Source: Sthenelais limicola
Lineage: Eukaryota > Annelida > Polychaeta > Phyllodocida > Sigalionidae
DNA: 64,000 nt
NCBI GenBank assembly: GCA_942159475.1
Contig: OW804094.1
Coordinates: 126,900,755 to 126,964,754, forward strand
Direction of reading: 5' to 3'
Every line of letters starts with the position of its first letter. The stretch's first letter is position 1. The translations under genes and the position numbers were made by a program. The notes beneath the pieces are model-generated. The model searched no databases, was not told the origin of the DNA, and saw only the letters and a program-made list of their open reading frames with translations. Shown piece by piece: positions 60,916 through 64,000 of this stretch.

Positions 60916-63900
60916 ATGTATATAACATTTGCATTTGGCGTCTCCTTTATTTGCAAGTGAAGGCTACATGCGTAAATGCACAGATTTGGACATCAGGGAC
61001 CCCAGTGACAATGGGTATTGGATTTGAACAAGGATCATTTGAGAATGGCCGTCCATTTCGTGTTCTCATTGCGTAACATTGATCTCGCTGACATAAGCCT
61101 TGGCCTCTGAACATATTAAGTTGAATTAAACCTCGGACTTAGACTGTGGGGCCACCAATAGTGTGAAGAGACAGTCATGCAGGGGATGGGAATTCAGTGG
61201 ATTACTCTGTAAGGGGTTACATAATTTAGCTTGAAATGGCAGCAAATGTGCCCTTTAAATATGTAATAGGCGCGCGTTAGGGGAGGGATTACGTAGCTAT
61301 TGATTTATGCCTTAATATCAAACTTTGAATAATTAGCATAGTTATGAGTGGTTGCATAAGGTTTTACCTATAAAGGGATCACGACAGTAGGATTACTGTG
61401 GTAGGCCATGTCAAATACTTGGGACTTTGCGCACGTGCTCATAAGTAATTTATACCATTTGATTAGATCTGGGTGTAATTTTACTCTCCTGTCTTTTGTC
61501 ACACTATCTCCGGACAGCACATTATAGAGGGGAAACGCTCTTGTGACCCCAGCAAATGATATACATTTAATGCTGACGCTCGTGGGCTTCCTAACCCTAA
61601 GCTTTCCTTCCAAAGAAGGGAGCTGATGCTCGCAGAGATCGCCCCTGCTGCCCAGGACTCATTAAAAACCTGTCGCAAAGTCTGACTATTCTGCTCCGCT
61701 TATGAAATTACTGACTCGCAGAATGCCCCCTAGGCTGTGCGATACCGGCGCGCGGCCACCCCTGTTATTTTCAGACCAATTCATACTTATCGTGATCTTA
61801 GCTGCCTGATAACATGCCTACATCGGGCACCAGCTATCGGACATCTAACTTCATGAACCAAAATTCCTATCGGAGCATCGGAGTTTGTGTAGAGTTTTAT
61901 TTGCCGTCCGATGTGGATCTATGATAGTTGCATGATTGATTAGTCCACGGCAAATCTGGCTTCGGTTGGAAGCCGACAGCACGATAGCAATTTTTACGAC
62001 CAAAAGTCATCTTGCGTAGTTACATTATCACAACTATTTGATGGGTGTGGGGAATCCATTTTCAGCTGATTTATGTTCACACGGGCGGCGCAGCCATATT
62101 GAAAATTCCCCACAATGACGGTATTAGGCGCAAGATTTTCGGTTATCTTCTTGATTTAGTGTTGGTAGCCGTGCCGAGCGGTCCTCTCGGGGTGCCCAGC
62201 GGAATGGGCCGGAATAAGACAGCTGATTTGAGGATCGACTGCAAAGGGCACCGCCACATTTTCACATTTTCGAGGGGATTCGCAGGGATTCTGCGAAAAC
62301 GCTGCCTACAATGAGACCATAAAATTGGACATTAGCCGATAGGCAGAGTCTCAGGTGGCCCAGCTCATTGCCAGTTCCTTACCAGCGCTTGTCGCAATAG
62401 CAATGAGCATCAAGCAGCAAAAAAGGCTGCGGGGTGAATTATGGTTTTGGATTCCGAAGGCAGTCTCCATATGTTTTCGTGGAACATGGGCTCAGCACAC
62501 CCGTAATTACTATTCCGCCCAAGCTGATGACCGGAATCTATGCAACAAACGACGCCCATTCCATTTCCAATGGGTGACCAAGTCTCTAACATTATTTCTG
62601 ACACATATTGCAGTATTTCACTCATCAAGCATATGCTCCTTTGTCTCTGTCGGAGCCAGTGCTTCTCTTTTATTTGCTCACAGCAGCTCAGCGTGGCCAC
62701 AAAAATATCATATTCATGTCAAAAAAGCGTCCCTACTTCTTAATCCCTCTTGATAAATGACTACCCATTGTGTTCCGGGCGGTTCAATATGGAATATCGT
62801 GTAGCCTTTCCCACCAAAAATCAGCATATCTAAATGGATCATAAAAAATGAGACAGCAAAATAATTCTGGCGATAAATATATCCCTAATGTTCTTGGGTC
62901 AAGAGCCAAGGGATATTGTCACTTGGTAGCCTCCAAGTTCTCATTTAATTGATTGGGTAGATGACCCAGGCTTGGCAGTAGCTGGCATGTTCGGTCTAAT
63001 TTATCACTGCTCATATTCACATGGGAGCCACAGACAAATATGCTGCTTGTAGTCCAAGATATGTATCTATCAGATAGGAAAAACACATGAACATTTAATT
63101 ATGACTTAATGTCCGTGCTGCCTTCAGCATCGGAATCGAAGCTTGGTTAGGGCCTTGGGGAGTGAGTTAGGAACCGGCAGATTTTCCCATCTTTGCTCTG
63201 TTGCTTATCTTTCTCTCTCGTCACTGGAACTTGGGAAGCGTAATTTGTTTATGTCAGATCCTTCTTATGAACATTTAACAACACCCACGCTGGGAACAAC
63301 TTGTAGAAACGGTCATAATGCAATTAAAGCTAACTGCACTTATCGCCAGCCAAGGGAGATGTTAGTAGTATAGTGCGAGTAGTAGGTCATGTCATTCAAA
63401 CCCCTCCCCAGATAGATCGATCATGCACAGACCCTGATGCGGCCCACACGTCATTACACCGGTGAGTTGATCAAAGGGGGAATTATATATGTGGAAAAAT
63501 TGACATGTCAGCAAATTGTGGACGATGGTCCTTCACTCTGCGCACTTTACTTTCGTCCATAACTCAGAAATTGTCCTTTTCCGCAGGCTACCTATATATA
63601 TATATATATAACTTGGGCCTTTTAAAGTCTTGGTTTCGTTATCTTGATTGTAAGAGACATATGTGTAGAGCCTAGGGGAAGCAACATTTCTTGAGGAATG
63701 ACCGTCAATTAACTGTTAAAAATGGGGCCCACTTTCGATATTTAGTGTTTGTGGCTTCGCTCATGGCTTACAAATCCTTCTTCATCCGAATATCTTCGAG
63801 ATAGATGGTTAAAGAGTGGCTCCAGATCTGTCGCCCGCTGGTTTTTTGTTGGCTCTTTTTTTATCTGGGCTCTATACGATAGTTGCCTGGGCCTTGTTGC

Positions 63901-64000
63901 ATTTGATCTGAAGTGACCAGAGAGTAAACGTAGGGTATCTTTACTTGGCGTCCTCCGTGTGGCCCCATCGTGTCCATCAGAAGCCATCTGGTGGGCCTGG
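60916..64000. other. Unique non-coding stretch to window end
   Basis: No gene recognised. A 132-codon plus-strand frame (62355-62753), with other frames over it on both strands, is unfamiliar. A TA repeat lies at 63593-63611. Confidence 0.5.
63593..63611. repeat. TA microsatellite
   Basis: About nine uninterrupted TA units, directly after CCGCAGGCTACC, itself a weak acceptor-like sequence. Confidence 0.9.

Noticed and set aside
1..64000. Bacterial, phage or CRISPR content
   Set aside because: No dense coding, no ribosome-binding-site/ORF pattern, and no regularly spaced repeat-spacer array.

Overview
This window looks like non-coding DNA from an animal nuclear genome. I recognise no protein domain, rRNA, tRNA gene, known microRNA or CRISPR array on either strand. 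The open frames are the short, compositionally ordinary frames expected by chance. The longest (about 170 codons, near 56.4-56.9 kb) is only a translated polypyrimidine tract. There is no bacterial-style gene packing. Instead there are microsatellites, long homopolymer G and C runs, purine/pyrimidine tracts, splice-like signals, diverged tandem duplications and a small terminal-inverted-repeat element. Poly-G/poly-C runs and a repeat whose ends resemble an inverted-repeat family I remember from bivalve genomes make a marine invertebrate, possibly a mollusc, my best guess. That guess is weak.

The second theme is regulatory. In 64 kb I see no readable reverse transcriptase or transposase. Many short blocks carry clustered transcription-factor-like sites: a homeodomain-core cluster (3.76-3.89 kb), a CCAAT/CRE/CCAAT cassette (5.4-5.7 kb), a TCF/Sox/homeodomain block beside a perfect inverted repeat (13.3-13.4 kb), an ETS/CRE/TATA/Inr array (15.6-15.8 kb), a TTGCGAG-repeat block and inverted repeats (26.9-27.5 kb), CTCF-like motifs (34.3, 43.4 and 55.9 kb), and a nuclear-receptor half-site field with YY1- and CTCF-like motifs (43.3-44.6 kb). 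This is what a long intron or gene-poor regulatory domain around a developmental gene tends to look like. That reading is inference; conservation or chromatin data would decide it.

Layout: 0-10 kb holds mostly unique sequence, a 42-bp tandem duplication, C-rich low complexity and two regulatory candidates. 10-20 kb holds a 74-bp tandem repeat, hairpins, a diverged duplication, the strongest core-promoter candidate and a G-quadruplex motif. 20-32 kb holds a candidate hydrophobic exon, a Sox-POU site, the dense 27-kb block and a ratchet-like splice site. 32-46 kb holds C-rich tracts, Grainyhead-like paired sites, a tRNA-like relic and the 43.3-44.6 kb field with candidate exons. 46-64 kb holds the inverted-repeat element, a second G-quadruplex motif, POU/Sox sites, very long polypyrimidine tracts (53.8-54.1 and 56.4-56.9 kb), a CArG box, Myb-like repeats and a 155-bp diverged tandem duplication. 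No gene is confidently annotated. Candidate exons are offered only as low-confidence hypotheses.
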